In this document: piece by piece, positions 22,424-30,666 of the stretch
How the letters are laid out: each line of letters starts with the position of its first letter
Numbering within the stretch: the first letter of the stretch is position 1
Origin: SLJK01 sp964567295
Lineage (GTDB): Bacteria; Bacillota; Dethiobacteria; DTU022; UBA8154
DNA: 30,666 bases
NCBI GenBank assembly: GCA_964567295.1
Contig: CAZMLU010000016.1
Coordinates: 1-30,666 of the forward strand
Direction: 5' to 3'
Position numbers and translations under genes: made by a program
Notes under the pieces: model-generated
The model's database searches: none
What the model was told of the DNA's origin: nothing
Seen by the model: the letters and a program-made list of their open reading frames with translations, nothing else

Positions 22424-24667
22424 ATGGAAAAAGAACAATATGCTCAGGTAATTATTGATATGGTAAGCGATGGAATAGATAAGCCTTTTCAATATTATAT
22501 CCCTTTAGCTTTCCGTGGGCAGGTGGAGCCAGGAACACAGGTCAAGGTGCCTTTTCGCTCCAGGAAGGTCATTGCTTATGTTGTTGGCTTGGATGATTGT
22601 GCGGTAGTGGAGAAGCCTAAAGAAATCATTGAGGTGAGTACCCACTCCCAGCTTATGCAGTTAGAATTTATTGAGCTTAGCTACTGGCTTTCAAGACGTT
22701 TTTTTAGCCGCTGGATAGAAGCGATTAGACTTTGCCTTCCGCCCCATGGGCAAAAATTTAAACCTAAGTATGAGGAGATAGTGTATTCGAACTTGGAAAA
22801 TGACTTGCTGCTGCAAGAAAGTGCAAAGCTGAAACAAAAAGCTTCTCGCCAGTCAAGTATCTTAGAACAAATTGCTTTTTCCGAGAACAGAGGAGTTCCA
22901 TGGTTTAAGCTACAGGAAAAAACAGGAGCAAAAAGAAGCAGCCTCCGTTCTTTATTAGAAAAAGGGTTGGTACAGGTTGAAAAAGTTCCACTTATCACCT
23001 CTAGCTATTGGCAAGAAAAAGAGGTAGATGGAAAGTTAAACTTTTCCTCACAACAGGAAGCAGCATTTGAAGCTATCAGTGCAGGCTTTTCCGGGGAGCA
23101 AAAAGATTTTTTACTATTCGGGATTACTGGTAGCGGTAAAACGGAAATATATTTACGTTTGGCCGAGGAAGCACTTTCTAAAGGTCGCACTGTTTTAATA
23201 TTAGTGCCGGAGATTTCCCTAACTCCCCAGATGATAAGCCAGTTTCGGGGACGTTTTTGGAATAAATTTGTCCTATTGCATAGCAGTCTTTCTCCAAGGG
23301 AAAGAAATGACGGATGGTGGAGAGTAAAAAACAAGGAAGCCAGAGTGGTCCTTGGAGCACGTTCAGCTGTATTTGCACCTTTGGATAATATCGGTTTGAT
23401 TATTATGGATGAAGAACATGAGAATACATATAAGCAGAGTGAATCCCCCAGGTACCTTACTAGAGACGTAGCAAGGTGGCGAGCAAGGTATCATAATGCT
23501 TTGTTCTTAATGGGTAGTGCAACTCCATCGCTAAAAACATATAAAGAGGTGCAAGAAAAAAAAGTTCAATTAATAAAGTTATCGGAAAGAATAAGTGGGC
23601 GGCCCCTCCCTTCTATTCAAGTAGTAGATATGCGTCGAGAGTTTCGCCATAAAAATAGAAGTATTTTTAGCCGGGCTATGGTTAAAGCCATGAAAGAAAG
23701 CCTGTCCAGAAAAGAGCAATTGATTTTATTTCTTAACAGGAGAGGATTTGCAGGATTTCAGCTTTGCAGGGTGTGTGGGCTTGTTATGAAATGTCCGTAT
23801 TGTGATATTTCTTTAACTTACCATGCTGTTCCAGAACACCTTCAATGTCACCACTGTGCTTTTAAAAGGCCACCCCCCAATAAATGTCCACAGTGTCAAA
23901 GTGCATACTTGAGAAACTTCGGACTGGGTACACAAAGGGTGGAAAATGAAATAAAAAAATTATTTCCTGAGGAAAAAATAATTAGAATGGATAGCGACAC
24001 CACTAGTGAAAAAGGTGTTCATGCTAGGGTGTGGAAGGACTTCCAGGAGAATAAAGCTTCTATTCTTATTGGGACACAAATGGTTGCTAAAGGGCTCGAC
24101 TTTCCGGGAGTTACCCTGGTGGGAGTGATTTCGGCAGATGTTTCCTTACACCTTCCTGATTTTCGAGCGGGTGAACGTACCTTTCAATTGTTAACACAGG
24201 TTGCGGGTCGCACCGGAAGAGGTGATAAAAAAGGTAAAGTTTTTATCCAGACTTATACGCCCTGGCATTACAGCATTAGGGCAGCGTCTGAACAGAACTA
24301 CGATGGTTTTATTCAGGAAGAAATAAAAAGACGGCATGAACTCCTTTATCCTCCCTTTTCACAGTTGATACTTTTAGAGTGTAGCTCAACCCGTGAGAAA
24401 ACAGCTGAGGAGGCTTCAGAGAGCCTAAAAAAGATCCTGGAAACAGGTTTTTGCGGCGATAAAATAAGGGATGAAATAGAAATATTGGGGCCTTTTCCGG
24501 CACCCCTACCCAAAATAAGAGGGTATTTCAGGTTTCAGTTGTTATTAAAAGGGGCCGATCTCGAAAAGCATGCTCAATTATTAAGGAAAATTGTTTGGAG
24601 CTTTAGGAGTCTGCAAGGGGAGAATACAAGGGTTAAGGTGGATTTTGATCCTTTTATGATGTTATAA
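22424..24667 (+). CDS. priA: Primosomal replication restart helicase PriA
   Basis: Reloads DnaB at stalled forks. Seen: an N-terminal 3'-DNA-binding domain (YAQVIIDMVSDGIDKPFQYYIP), Walker A GITGSGKTEIYLRL (Lys239), Walker B IIMDEEHENTYKQ (Asp329), GSATPSL, a zinc-binding segment with four CxxC pairs from Cys448 (CRVCG, CPYCD, CHHCA, CPQCQ), and the helicase C-terminal motifs GTQMVAKGLDFPGVTLVG and VAGRTGRG. 747 aa from ATG 22424, which follows AGGTGG; an upstream ATG-like start at 22394 has no site. Two TATAAT boxes (22365-22370, 22372-22377) lie upstream without a clear -35. Leads into def-fmt as in Bacillus. Confidence 0.96.
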   Translation: MEKEQYAQVIIDMVSDGIDKPFQYYIPLAFRGQVEPGTQVKVPFRSRKVIAYVVGLDDCAVVEKPKEIIEVSTHSQLMQLEFIELSYWLSRRFFSRWIEAIRLCLPPHGQKFKPKYEEIVYSNLENDLLLQESAKLKQKASRQSSILEQIAFSENRGVPWFKLQEKTGAKRSSLRSLLEKGLVQVEKVPLITSSYWQEKEVDGKLNFSSQQEAAFEAISAGFSGEQKDFLLFGITGSGKTEIYLRLAEEALSKGRTVLILVPEISLTPQMISQFRGRFWNKFVLLHSSLSPRERNDGWWRVKNKEARVVLGARSAVFAPLDNIGLIIMDEEHENTYKQSESPRYLTRDVARWRARYHNALFLMGSATPSLKTYKEVQEKKVQLIKLSERISGRPLPSIQVVDMRREFRHKNRSIFSRAMVKAMKESLSRKEQLILFLNRRGFAGFQLCRVCGLVMKCPYCDISLTYHAVPEHLQCHHCAFKRPPPNKCPQCQSAYLRNFGLGTQRVENEIKKLFPEEKIIRMDSDTTSEKGVHARVWKDFQENKASILIGTQMVAKGLDFPGVTLVGVISADVSLHLPDFRAGERTFQLLTQVAGRTGRGDKKGKVFIQTYTPWHYSIRAASEQNYDGFIQEEIKRRHELLYPPFSQLILLECSSTREKTAEEASESLKKILETGFCGDKIRDEIEILGPFPAPLPKIRGYFRFQLLLKGADLEKHAQLLRKIVWSFRSLQGENTRVKVDFDPFMML

Positions 24668-24690
24668 TTAGTAAAAGAGGAGGGATTGAG

Positions 24691-25167
24691 GTGGCCTTAA
24701 GGAATATCCGCAAGGACGAGGACCCGGTTTTACGTAAAAAAGCTGTAACTGTAAATAATTTTTCTTCTCCTTTGTTCCAATTGCTAGATGACATGGCTGA
24801 AACCATGATACAATCTGAAGGGGTTGGATTGGCCGCTCCTCAAGTTGGAATATCCAAAAGGATAATCATATACCATGATGGTTATGAGATAAAGGAGATT
24901 ATAAACCCTGAAATCATAAACAAGCAAGGTGAAGCTGTCGAAGCAGAGGGTTGCCTCAGTCTGCCTGGCATTGTGGGTGAAGTGTCCCGTTGGGATTATG
25001 TAGAAATAAGTGGAGTAGGTAGAAATCAGAATCCTTTGCTTGTAACAGCGCAGGAGATGTTGGCAAGAATTTTACAACATGAAATTGATCATTTAAATGG
25101 AATATTATTTACTGATAAAGCTCTTAGGGTGCTTTCCTATGAGGAAATTGAAAAACTGGGTGAATAG
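24691..25167 (+). CDS. def: Peptide deformylase
   Basis: Removes the formyl group from nascent N-termini. The three motifs are intact: GVGLAAPQVG (from Gly44), EGCLSLPG with metal ligand Cys88, and QHEIDHLNG with His130, Glu131 and His134. 158 aa, a normal compact type 1 length. Start GTG 24691 follows AGGAGGG. Sits between priA and fmt, the conserved order coupling formylation and deformylation. Confidence 0.96.
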   Translation: MALRNIRKDEDPVLRKKAVTVNNFSSPLFQLLDDMAETMIQSEGVGLAAPQVGISKRIIIYHDGYEIKEIINPEIINKQGEAVEAEGCLSLPGIVGEVSRWDYVEISGVGRNQNPLLVTAQEMLARILQHEIDHLNGILFTDKALRVLSYEEIEKLGE

Positions 25168-25206
25168 TGTTTGACTGAGTTTTTGGTCAAGCTAGAGGGT
25201 GATTTT

Positions 25207-26166
25207 ATGGCGTATTTGAGTATAACTTTTATGGGCAGCTCTTCTTTTGCCGTACCATCTTTACAAAGGCTGGCAAAAGGAAAACATGTTATACGGAACA
25301 TAATTACCAAGCCAGATAGATCTGGCAAAAGTAATAAGCTATCTCCTACACCGGTAAAAGAAGAAGCGCTAAAATCGGGCCTCGAGGTAATGCAACCGTC
25401 TCATGCAGGTGAATTACTAACTATCTTGGAAGAAAGAGAGACGGATGCTCTGGTAAACGTAGCTTATGGAATGATCTTGCCGCCTGAGATTTTGCAATTG
25501 CCGCCATTAGGAAGTATTAATCTTCATCCTTCGCTCTTACCGGCCTACCGCGGTGCAGCCCCTATACAGAGGGCTTTGATGGCCGGTGAGAAATTGACAG
25601 GTGTGACAGTTCTTTATATGATTCCTAAGCTTGATGCTGGTGATATCATTATGCAGAAAAAGGTTCTAATAGGAGATGAAGAGAGTTACAGCTCTCTCCA
25701 TGACCGCTTAGCTTTAGAGGGTGCTATCTGTTTAGAAGATGCCCTTGATATTTTGGTTCGGGGAGAAATTAACCGGGTTTCGCAGGATGAAGGAAAGGCG
25801 AGTTATGCGCCATCACTTAATAAAGGTGACGAGATTATTGACTGGAATAGAAGTGCCAGGGAGATTTCCAATAAGATTCGAGCACTTGAACCCTCACCGG
25901 GTGCTTATACTATCTTTCGAAAAAAACGCTTAAAAATTTTTAGGGTCAGGCAGGTTGAAAATTGCAAAGAGGGTAATGAAATTAATAAGGCTACCACCTT
26001 AGCCACTCCTGGAACAATTTGTTGCCTTCAAAAGGATTCATTTCATGTCGCTGCAAATGACGGCTTATTGAAAATTTTGGAACTTCAACCCCAAGGTAAA
26101 CGAAGGATGAAGGTAGAAGAATTTTTGCGAGGCAATCCCTTAAAAGCAGGTGAGAAACTTGGATAG
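25207..26166 (+). CDS. fmt: Methionyl-tRNA formyltransferase
   Basis: Formylates initiator Met-tRNA using 10-formyl-THF. Seen: the N-terminal ITFMGSSSFAVPSL (family FMGTPxFAVP; here the TP pair is replaced by SS), KPDRSGKSNKLSPTPVK, the catalytic segment INLHPSLLPAYRGAAPIQRA with Asn105 and His107, and LDAGDII with Asp143. The C-terminal OB-like domain is present to residue 319. ATG 25207 follows GAGGGTGA; a TTG start at 25171 would add 12 residues. It overlaps DUF116 by 8 bp. Confidence 0.95.
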   Translation: MAYLSITFMGSSSFAVPSLQRLAKGKHVIRNIITKPDRSGKSNKLSPTPVKEEALKSGLEVMQPSHAGELLTILEERETDALVNVAYGMILPPEILQLPPLGSINLHPSLLPAYRGAAPIQRALMAGEKLTGVTVLYMIPKLDAGDIIMQKKVLIGDEESYSSLHDRLALEGAICLEDALDILVRGEINRVSQDEGKASYAPSLNKGDEIIDWNRSAREISNKIRALEPSPGAYTIFRKKRLKIFRVRQVENCKEGNEINKATTLATPGTICCLQKDSFHVAANDGLLKILELQPQGKRRMKVEEFLRGNPLKAGEKLG

Positions 26167-26956
26167 GTATTCTTCGGAAAAAGAGCAAATCAAGAAAAGA
26201 GTTTTTTTGGGTTTATTGGTAGTAGTTCTGATTACTTTATTGGCGGTTACTGGTTATTTTTTCCTATTCCTAAAAGCACCTGAAACTTATTTTTCCAGGG
26301 GAGGCGCCCTGATTCTAACTGTTTTGCTGTTAATAATGCTATTTCTCTTTATTGTTGGACTTTTTGCCATGGTTTTTACACTTTTGCAACACCGCAGTTT
26401 TCCAGGGCTTAACTGGTTTATGGACAAGGTTATTCCTGTGCTGTTTCCTTTGGTATTGTCAGTGGGACGTTTTTTGCACATTGCACAAGATAAAATTCAA
26501 AAGTCATTTATTGAGGTGAATAACCAATTAGTGAGTACTCGTTCAAAACATGAAAAAGCAGGTAGTATTCTTCTACTTCTCCCGCATTGCCTTCAGAAAG
26601 ATTTTTGTTCTTACAAGATAACCCATAGTAGTAGCAACTGCCAGCGCTGCGGAGAATGCCAGTTGGCAGAGATTTTGGGGCTAGCTTTTTCGTTGGGTAT
26701 TAAGGTTGAAGTTGTTACAGGTGGGACTTTAGCCCGGCGCGCCGTAGAAAAATATAACCCCCGAGCTGTGGTAGCTGTTGCTTGTGAAAGAGATCTTTCC
26801 AGTGGAGTAATGGATAGCTATCCCTTACCAGTGATAGGAGTCGTTAATGAAAGACCTAATGGTCCTTGTTTTAATACGAAGGTTGATATGGAGGCTCTTA
26901 AGGAAGCTTTAGGTACTTTTACCGAAAGAGCTGATAAAGCACCATTTTACTTATAA
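26159..26956 (+). CDS. DUF116 family membrane protein with cysteine cluster
   Basis: Two N-terminal hydrophobic helices (FLGLLVVVLITLLAVTGYFF and LTVLLLIMLFLFIVGLFAMV), then a cytoplasmic-looking region with a cysteine cluster: LPHCLQKDFCSYKI, then NCQRCGECQ, and later AVACERDLSSG and GPCFNTKV. The Cys spacing suggests an Fe-S or metal site. The family's function is unknown. It is common in anaerobic Firmicutes beside fmt and the YugP protease. TTG 26159 has AGGTGAG at 5-nt spacing; GTG 26150 overlaps that site, so I prefer 26159 (265 aa). Confidence 0.85.
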   Translation: MDRYSSEKEQIKKRVFLGLLVVVLITLLAVTGYFFLFLKAPETYFSRGGALILTVLLLIMLFLFIVGLFAMVFTLLQHRSFPGLNWFMDKVIPVLFPLVLSVGRFLHIAQDKIQKSFIEVNNQLVSTRSKHEKAGSILLLLPHCLQKDFCSYKITHSSSNCQRCGECQLAEILGLAFSLGIKVEVVTGGTLARRAVEKYNPRAVVAVACERDLSSGVMDSYPLPVIGVVNERPNGPCFNTKVDMEALKEALGTFTERADKAPFYL

Positions 26957-26993
26957 TCTTGAGAATTTTTTCTTCTAAGGAGGTTAAATTATA

Positions 26994-27677
26994 GTGTTCT
27001 GGTTTTTTGATTCTGGTTTTATTATTTTTGTAATACCTGCCATGATTTTTGCTTTTTACGCTCAAAGCAAAGTAAAAAGTGCTTATGCAAAGTTTGCAAA
27101 AGTTTATGCCAGCAGGAAATTGACAGGAGGACAAGTTGCACGCCAACTTTTAGATGATGCAGGCTTAGAACATGTTGAAGTAGTGCAGACAGAAGGGCAT
27201 CTAACAGATCATTATGATCCTCGCAATAAGGTTATAAGGCTTTCACCAGATGTGTATGGTAACAGTTCCCTTGCTGCACTAGGTATTACAGCGCATGAAG
27301 TTGGTCATGCTATTCAGCATGATACAGATTATTTGCCGTTGACCATACGCAACTCCTTTGTTCCTATAGCAGGACTTGGCTCACAAGCTGCCTTTCCCTT
27401 GTTTTTTATTGGTTTCCTTTTTCAGCAGGGTTTTTTGATGGATATAGGTATTGCTGTATTTCTGTTCGCCCTATTTTTTCATGCCATTACTTTGCCGGTC
27501 GAACTTAATGCCAGTAAAAAGGCGTTGACAGTGTTGGCAAGTGGTGAATACCTCCGCGGGGAGGAATTAAATGGTGCCAGAAAGGTGTTACAGGCAGCAG
27601 CTCTTACTTATGTGGCAGCTATGGCAGTGGCCCTGGCACAGTTGTTGAGGCTTCTTATATTGAGGGGAAGAGATTAA
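26994..27677 (+). CDS. yugP: YugP-type membrane zinc metallopeptidase
   Basis: Neutral zinc metallopeptidase family (DUF2268/peptidase M, YugP). Seen: N-terminal helix FIIFVIPAMIFAFYAQSKV, zinc motif AHEVGHAIQH with His101, Glu102 and His105, and a distal acidic ligand candidate in LPVELNASKKAL between further hydrophobic helices. 227 aa. GTG 26994 follows AAGGAGG by about 10 nt. Substrate unknown. Lies between DUF116 and rsmB. Confidence 0.9.
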   Translation: MFWFFDSGFIIFVIPAMIFAFYAQSKVKSAYAKFAKVYASRKLTGGQVARQLLDDAGLEHVEVVQTEGHLTDHYDPRNKVIRLSPDVYGNSSLAALGITAHEVGHAIQHDTDYLPLTIRNSFVPIAGLGSQAAFPLFFIGFLFQQGFLMDIGIAVFLFALFFHAITLPVELNASKKALTVLASGEYLRGEELNGARKVLQAAALTYVAAMAVALAQLLRLLILRGRD

Positions 27678-27746
27678 AAAAATGCTTTAATAATAACTTT
27701 TATTCTCTCGGAAATGGAGTAATTAGAAGTGGTGAATGTAAAGTAT

Positions 27747-27770
27747 AGTCTACCTGCCGGTAGGCTTTTT
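27747..27770 (+). terminator. Terminator-like hairpin abutting the rsmB ribosome site
   Basis: AGTCTACC (27747-27754) pairs with GGTAGGCT (27759-27766) around the loop TGCC, 8 bp with one G-T pair, followed by TTTT. The T-run ends exactly where the rsmB ribosome site AAAGGAG (27771-27777) begins. It could terminate the yugP transcript or act as an attenuator or translational block for rsmB. Confidence 0.55.
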
Positions 27771-27785
27771 AAAGGAGTTGAGTTT

Positions 27786-29153
27786 ATGCCCTCTGGGGAA
27801 CAAAAAGAAGTCCTCAATGCTAGAGAAGCTGCTTTTGATGTCTTAAGGAAGGTAGAAGAGGAAAGATCATATTTAAACCTCCTTTTAAATAAAAAGCTCT
27901 CTCTTTTTGAGTTTTCACAACCTGAGAGAAACCTTTTAACCGAGCTAACGTATGGAGTTGTCCAGCGCTTGAATACTCTAGATTGGGTCCTCTCACTATA
28001 CTTGAAACATCCTCTTGAAAAGTTGACCCCTTCCATAAGAATTGTGCTAAGGATGGGGGCATACCAACTTTTGTATCTGGATCGGGTTCCTGAATCAGCT
28101 GCTGTCGATGAATCGGTGAAAATGGCACATCGTTATGGCCATAAGGGTGTAGCAGGATTGGTAAATGCTGTTCTCAGAAAAGTAAACATCGAAAAAGATA
28201 AACTTCCTTGGCCAGCACGTTCTGAAAATGATCAATTTCTTTCTCTATATTATTCTTATCCGCTTTGGATGGTAAGGCGCTGGCTTAATAATATGGGAAT
28301 GGAAGAGGCAGAAGCTTTTTGCAAGTCTGGCAACAAAGTTCCTCCATTAACTGTGCGAACCAATACCCTAAGGTCGAGCAGGGAAGAACTTAAAAAGTCG
28401 CTGGAAAAAGAGGGGGTAGAGGTAACAAGGTGCAAATATGCAGAGGAGGGGCTTTATTTAAAGCTTTCCAGGAGATTGTTGGATATGGATAGCTTCCAAA
28501 AAGGTTATTTCCATATACAGGGAGAATCTTCTATGCTTGTGTCGCGCCTTTTAAATCCTCAACCTGGAGAAGATGTTCTAGACTTGTGTAGCGCTCCCGG
28601 AGGGAAAGCTATGCATCTGGCAACTATAATGGGTGATCAGGGCAGTGTTCTGGCTATTGATTTGTATTCTCAGAGGCTCAAACTGGTTGATGAGGCTGCA
28701 AGAAGGCAAGGCTTAAGCATTATTCGAACAGAAAAAATGGATGGTAGAAACCTTCCTCTTTCTACTCGCTCAAACTTTCACCGTGTTCTCTTAGATGCTC
28801 CTTGTTCCGGCCTAGGGGTTATCAGAAGGAAAGCGGATCTGAAGTGGCGTAGGCAGCCAGAAGACATTAATTCTCTGGCTTCCCTTCAATTGGAACTGTT
28901 GAATGGTGCTTACCAAGCTTTACGCCCTGGTGGTGTCTTGATATACAGTGCTTGCACCCTTGAACCGGAAGAGACTGTAGAAGTTGTGACCTCTTTCTTA
29001 CAACAGGAAAAATCAGCTCAGCTCTCCATGTTGTCTCCCCTTTTACCAGAGGAGATTAAAGGCGAAGAAAAAAAAGAGGGCATGATTTACTTTCTCCCTC
29101 ATAAACATGATTTGGACGGCTTTTTTGTGGCTAGAATTCGAAAAAGTTTTTAA
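27786..29153 (+). CDS. rsmB: 16S rRNA m5C967 methyltransferase RsmB
   Basis: SAM-dependent methyltransferase of 16S rRNA C967. Seen: an N-terminal NusB-like RNA-binding domain (REAAFDVLRKVEEERSYLNL; GAYQLLYLDRVPESAAVDES; GLVNAVLRKV), the SAM motif DLCSAPGGKAMHLA (from Asp266), LDAPCSGLGVIRRKADLKWRR with Cys340, and the catalytic loop YSACTLEPEE with Cys390. 455 aa. ATG 27786 has AAAGGAG at 8-nt spacing, so it is preferred over GTG 27729, which would run through the hairpin. Bacillus has rlmN next; here the PP2C gene follows. Confidence 0.95.
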   Translation: MPSGEQKEVLNAREAAFDVLRKVEEERSYLNLLLNKKLSLFEFSQPERNLLTELTYGVVQRLNTLDWVLSLYLKHPLEKLTPSIRIVLRMGAYQLLYLDRVPESAAVDESVKMAHRYGHKGVAGLVNAVLRKVNIEKDKLPWPARSENDQFLSLYYSYPLWMVRRWLNNMGMEEAEAFCKSGNKVPPLTVRTNTLRSSREELKKSLEKEGVEVTRCKYAEEGLYLKLSRRLLDMDSFQKGYFHIQGESSMLVSRLLNPQPGEDVLDLCSAPGGKAMHLATIMGDQGSVLAIDLYSQRLKLVDEAARRQGLSIIRTEKMDGRNLPLSTRSNFHRVLLDAPCSGLGVIRRKADLKWRRQPEDINSLASLQLELLNGAYQALRPGGVLIYSACTLEPEETVEVVTSFLQQEKSAQLSMLSPLLPEEIKGEEKKEGMIYFLPHKHDLDGFFVARIRKSF

Positions 29154-29182
29154 ATGGCGCGATTATTCCTTTTTAAACTCAA

Positions 29183-29211
29183 TTGCTTTTAAGACCTGTT
29201 TTTGCTATACT
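29183..29211 (+). promoter_or_regulatory. Sigma-A promoter for the phosphatase-kinase pair
   Basis: TTGCTT (29183-29188), 17 bp, TATACT (29206-29211), with TG immediately before (extended -10, TGcTATACT). Start near 29218, a leader of about 30 nt. Confidence 0.75.
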
Positions 29212-29246
29212 AACTTCAGCAAATAGAAAAAGTGTTGGAGGAATTA

Positions 29247-30002
29247 ATGCTAAACCATTCTTTTCGTTCTCATCGCGGGTGTAAACGTGAAAAAAACGAA
29301 GATCGTTTTTTTGTTCCTCCCCAAAACGCTCCTTATGTCTTTGCTGTTGCAGATGGTATGGGAGGACATGTTGCTGGTGAAGTAGCCAGCACTATAGCAA
29401 TTACTACAGTTCAAGAAAGTGTTACTGAATTATCTCAAGACGCGTCTATATATGAATTATCACAGACCAAGGATTTTTTAGAGAAGACAGTTTTAAAAGC
29501 GAATGAGAATATTTTAATGGCACAGGAAAATAATTCCCGATTGCAGGGAATGGGCACTACATTAACTGTGCTTTTTTTGTTAGAAAAAAATCTGCTTTTT
29601 GCTCACGTGGGGGACAGCCAGGCTTACATTTTTAGTCAGGATTCATTTCAACAGATTACAGAAGATCATTCCCTGGCCATGGAACTTTTGCGAAATGGGG
29701 AGATAAGCCTTGAAGAGCTGCAAAATCACCCCCAAAGGAACTACCTTACCAGAGCCTTGGGAACGACCTCTCAACTGTGTGTTGATACATATCATGCAGT
29801 TCTTCGCGATGGTGATTATTTATTGCTCTGTACGGATGGCCTTACTTCTATGTTAAGACCGTCTGAAATTCAAGAAATAATACTTCGCGTTAAATCTCTA
29901 GAAAATATTTCTGATGAGTTAGTTCATACGGCTAATAGCATAGGTGGAGTAGATAATATCACCTTTATTTTAATACACTACACGGATGATTCTTATTCTT
30001 AA
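29247..30002 (+). CDS. prpC: PP2C-type serine/threonine phosphatase (PrpC/Stp)
   Basis: Metal-dependent phosphatase that reverses PrkC phosphorylation. All PP2C motifs are visible: RSHRGCKREKNEDRFF, VADGMGGHVAGEVAS with Asp36, GMGTTLTVLFLLEKN, FAHVGDSQAYIF, ITEDHSLAMELLRNG, NYLTRALG, LLCTDGLTSML and VDNITFILI. 251 aa. ATG 29247 lies 5 nt after GGAGG; GTG 29232 would include the ribosome site. It is immediately followed by prkC, the conserved prpC-prkC pair. Confidence 0.95.
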   Translation: MLNHSFRSHRGCKREKNEDRFFVPPQNAPYVFAVADGMGGHVAGEVASTIAITTVQESVTELSQDASIYELSQTKDFLEKTVLKANENILMAQENNSRLQGMGTTLTVLFLLEKNLLFAHVGDSQAYIFSQDSFQQITEDHSLAMELLRNGEISLEELQNHPQRNYLTRALGTTSQLCVDTYHAVLRDGDYLLLCTDGLTSMLRPSEIQEIILRVKSLENISDELVHTANSIGGVDNITFILIHYTDDSYS

Positions 30003-30023
30003 GACAAGGTGGCAATTTTAACG

Positions 30024-30666
30024 ATGGATGTACTTGGCAAGACCCTGGAAAACCGCTATGAAGTAATGGAAAAAATAGGTGAAGGTGGAATGTCCAGGGT
30101 TTATAAAGGCTTAGACAAAAAGTTAAACAGGGTCGTGGCTGTTAAAGTTCTTTATGAGCAATTCGCAGGAGACCCTGAATTTTTAAGGCGTTTTAAAATG
30201 GAGGCTAAGGCAGCTGCAAAGCTTTCACATCCAGCTATTGTTAATGTTTATGATGAGGGAGAGAACCAAGGGGTTCATTATATTATCATGGAGTACGTGG
30301 AGGGTCTTACTATAAAGGAGATCGTCCAGCGTCAGGGGCGTTTGCGTTCGCAGGATGCTGCTCAACTGGTTTTGCAAGTTTGTGATGCTCTGGTTCATGC
30401 CCATGCACACAAGGTTATTCACCGAGATATTAAACCTCAGAATATTATTATTACAACAGATGGAAGAGCGAAAGTAACCGATTTTGGTATCGCAAGAGCA
30501 GCTGCCAATGCTACCATAACCCATGGGCGCTCAATGATGGGATCCGTCTATTATTCCTCACCTGAACAAGCAAGAGGAAGTTCGGCAAACGAGCAATCGG
30601 ACATTTATTCATTGGGTGTTGTGCTATATGAAATGGTGACTGGTACAGTTCCCTTTTCCGGTGAAA
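30024..30666 (+). CDS. prkC: Serine/threonine protein kinase PrkC (5' part; runs off the window)
   Basis: Hanks-type kinase; the family has an extracellular PASTA region that senses muropeptides, expected downstream but not in the window. 214 codons seen: glycine loop IGEGGMSRVYKG, Lys41 in VAVKVL, VHYIIMEYVEG, HRDIKPQN with Asp135, DFGIARA with Asp153, GSVYYSSPEQARG and DIYSLGVVLYEMVTG. ATG 30024 follows AAGGTGG. The frame is open to the last base, so the gene is partial by window edge, not truncated. Confidence 0.95.
   Translation, partial: MDVLGKTLENRYEVMEKIGEGGMSRVYKGLDKKLNRVVAVKVLYEQFAGDPEFLRRFKMEAKAAAKLSHPAIVNVYDEGENQGVHYIIMEYVEGLTIKEIVQRQGRLRSQDAAQLVLQVCDALVHAHAHKVIHRDIKPQNIIITTDGRAKVTDFGIARAAANATITHGRSMMGSVYYSSPEQARGSSANEQSDIYSLGVVLYEMVTGTVPFSGE

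Noticed and set aside
29154..29246. Remnant of rlmN between rsmB and the PP2C gene
   Set aside because: Only 93 bp with a clear promoter; no rlmN-like sequence is visible, so rlmN is simply absent from this position.
1..30666. CRISPR arrays, tRNA/rRNA genes, insertion sequences, prophage
   Set aside because: No direct-repeat arrays, cloverleaf-like runs, transposase motifs or phage genes were seen; all long frames on both strands are explained by housekeeping genes or are shadows of them.

Overview
The window is a compact stretch of chromosome from an AT-rich, low-GC Gram-positive bacterium, most likely an anaerobic Clostridia-type Firmicute. The evidence is the division cluster in Firmicute order (ftsA, ftsZ, ylmC, ylmD/pgeF, ylmE, ylmG, ylmH, divIVA, ileS, lspA, rluD, pyrR), joined to the ylo-type cluster (rqcH, yicC, remA, gmk, rpoZ, coaBC, priA, def, fmt, rsmB, PP2C, prkC). 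An isoleucine T-box, strong GGAGG ribosome sites, many TTG/GTG starts, and the clostridial markers DUF116 and a YugP-type protease agree with this. I cannot name a genus. TGA is used as a normal stop, so the genetic code is standard.

Region 1 (1-10.3 kb) is the cell-division cluster. ftsA and ftsZ are followed by a 420-bp AT-rich gap where spore-formers usually carry spoIIGA-sigE-sigG, then the sporulation-associated PRC-barrel gene ylmC/ymxH. Next comes the most unusual part. A consensus promoter reads into a wreck of nrdR (zinc-ribbon start with a nonsense codon, internal deletion, surviving C-terminus). It is followed by an intact 618-codon class III ribonucleotide reductase (NrdD) homologue that keeps its ATP-cone but has lost both active-site cysteine positions and the entire zinc/glycyl-radical C-terminus. 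Then come pgeF, an HlyD-like membrane protein, yggS, a nitroreductase where sepF is usually found, yggT, ylmH and divIVA.

Region 2 (10.3-16.1 kb) has a textbook promoter, T-box leader and terminator controlling ileS, then a DUF5665 gene, lspA (apparently without any ATG/GTG/TTG start that gives a full protein), rluD and an orphan pyrR. rqcH lies convergent to pyrR on the minus strand.

Region 3 (17.8-30.7 kb) starts from a divergent promoter region and carries yicC, remA (preceded by a 20-codon leader ORF with a strong ribosome site), gmk, rpoZ and coaBC, ending in a terminator. A SpoIIM-family membrane gene lies on the minus strand, then priA, def, fmt, DUF116, yugP and rsmB. A well-formed promoter then drives a PP2C phosphatase and the PrkC kinase, whose gene runs off the window end.

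Most genes are core housekeeping functions. There is no phage, insertion sequence, CRISPR array, rRNA or tRNA. The item most worth following is the nrdR/nrdD remnant locus: a decayed regulator beside a preserved but apparently catalytically dead reductase homologue.
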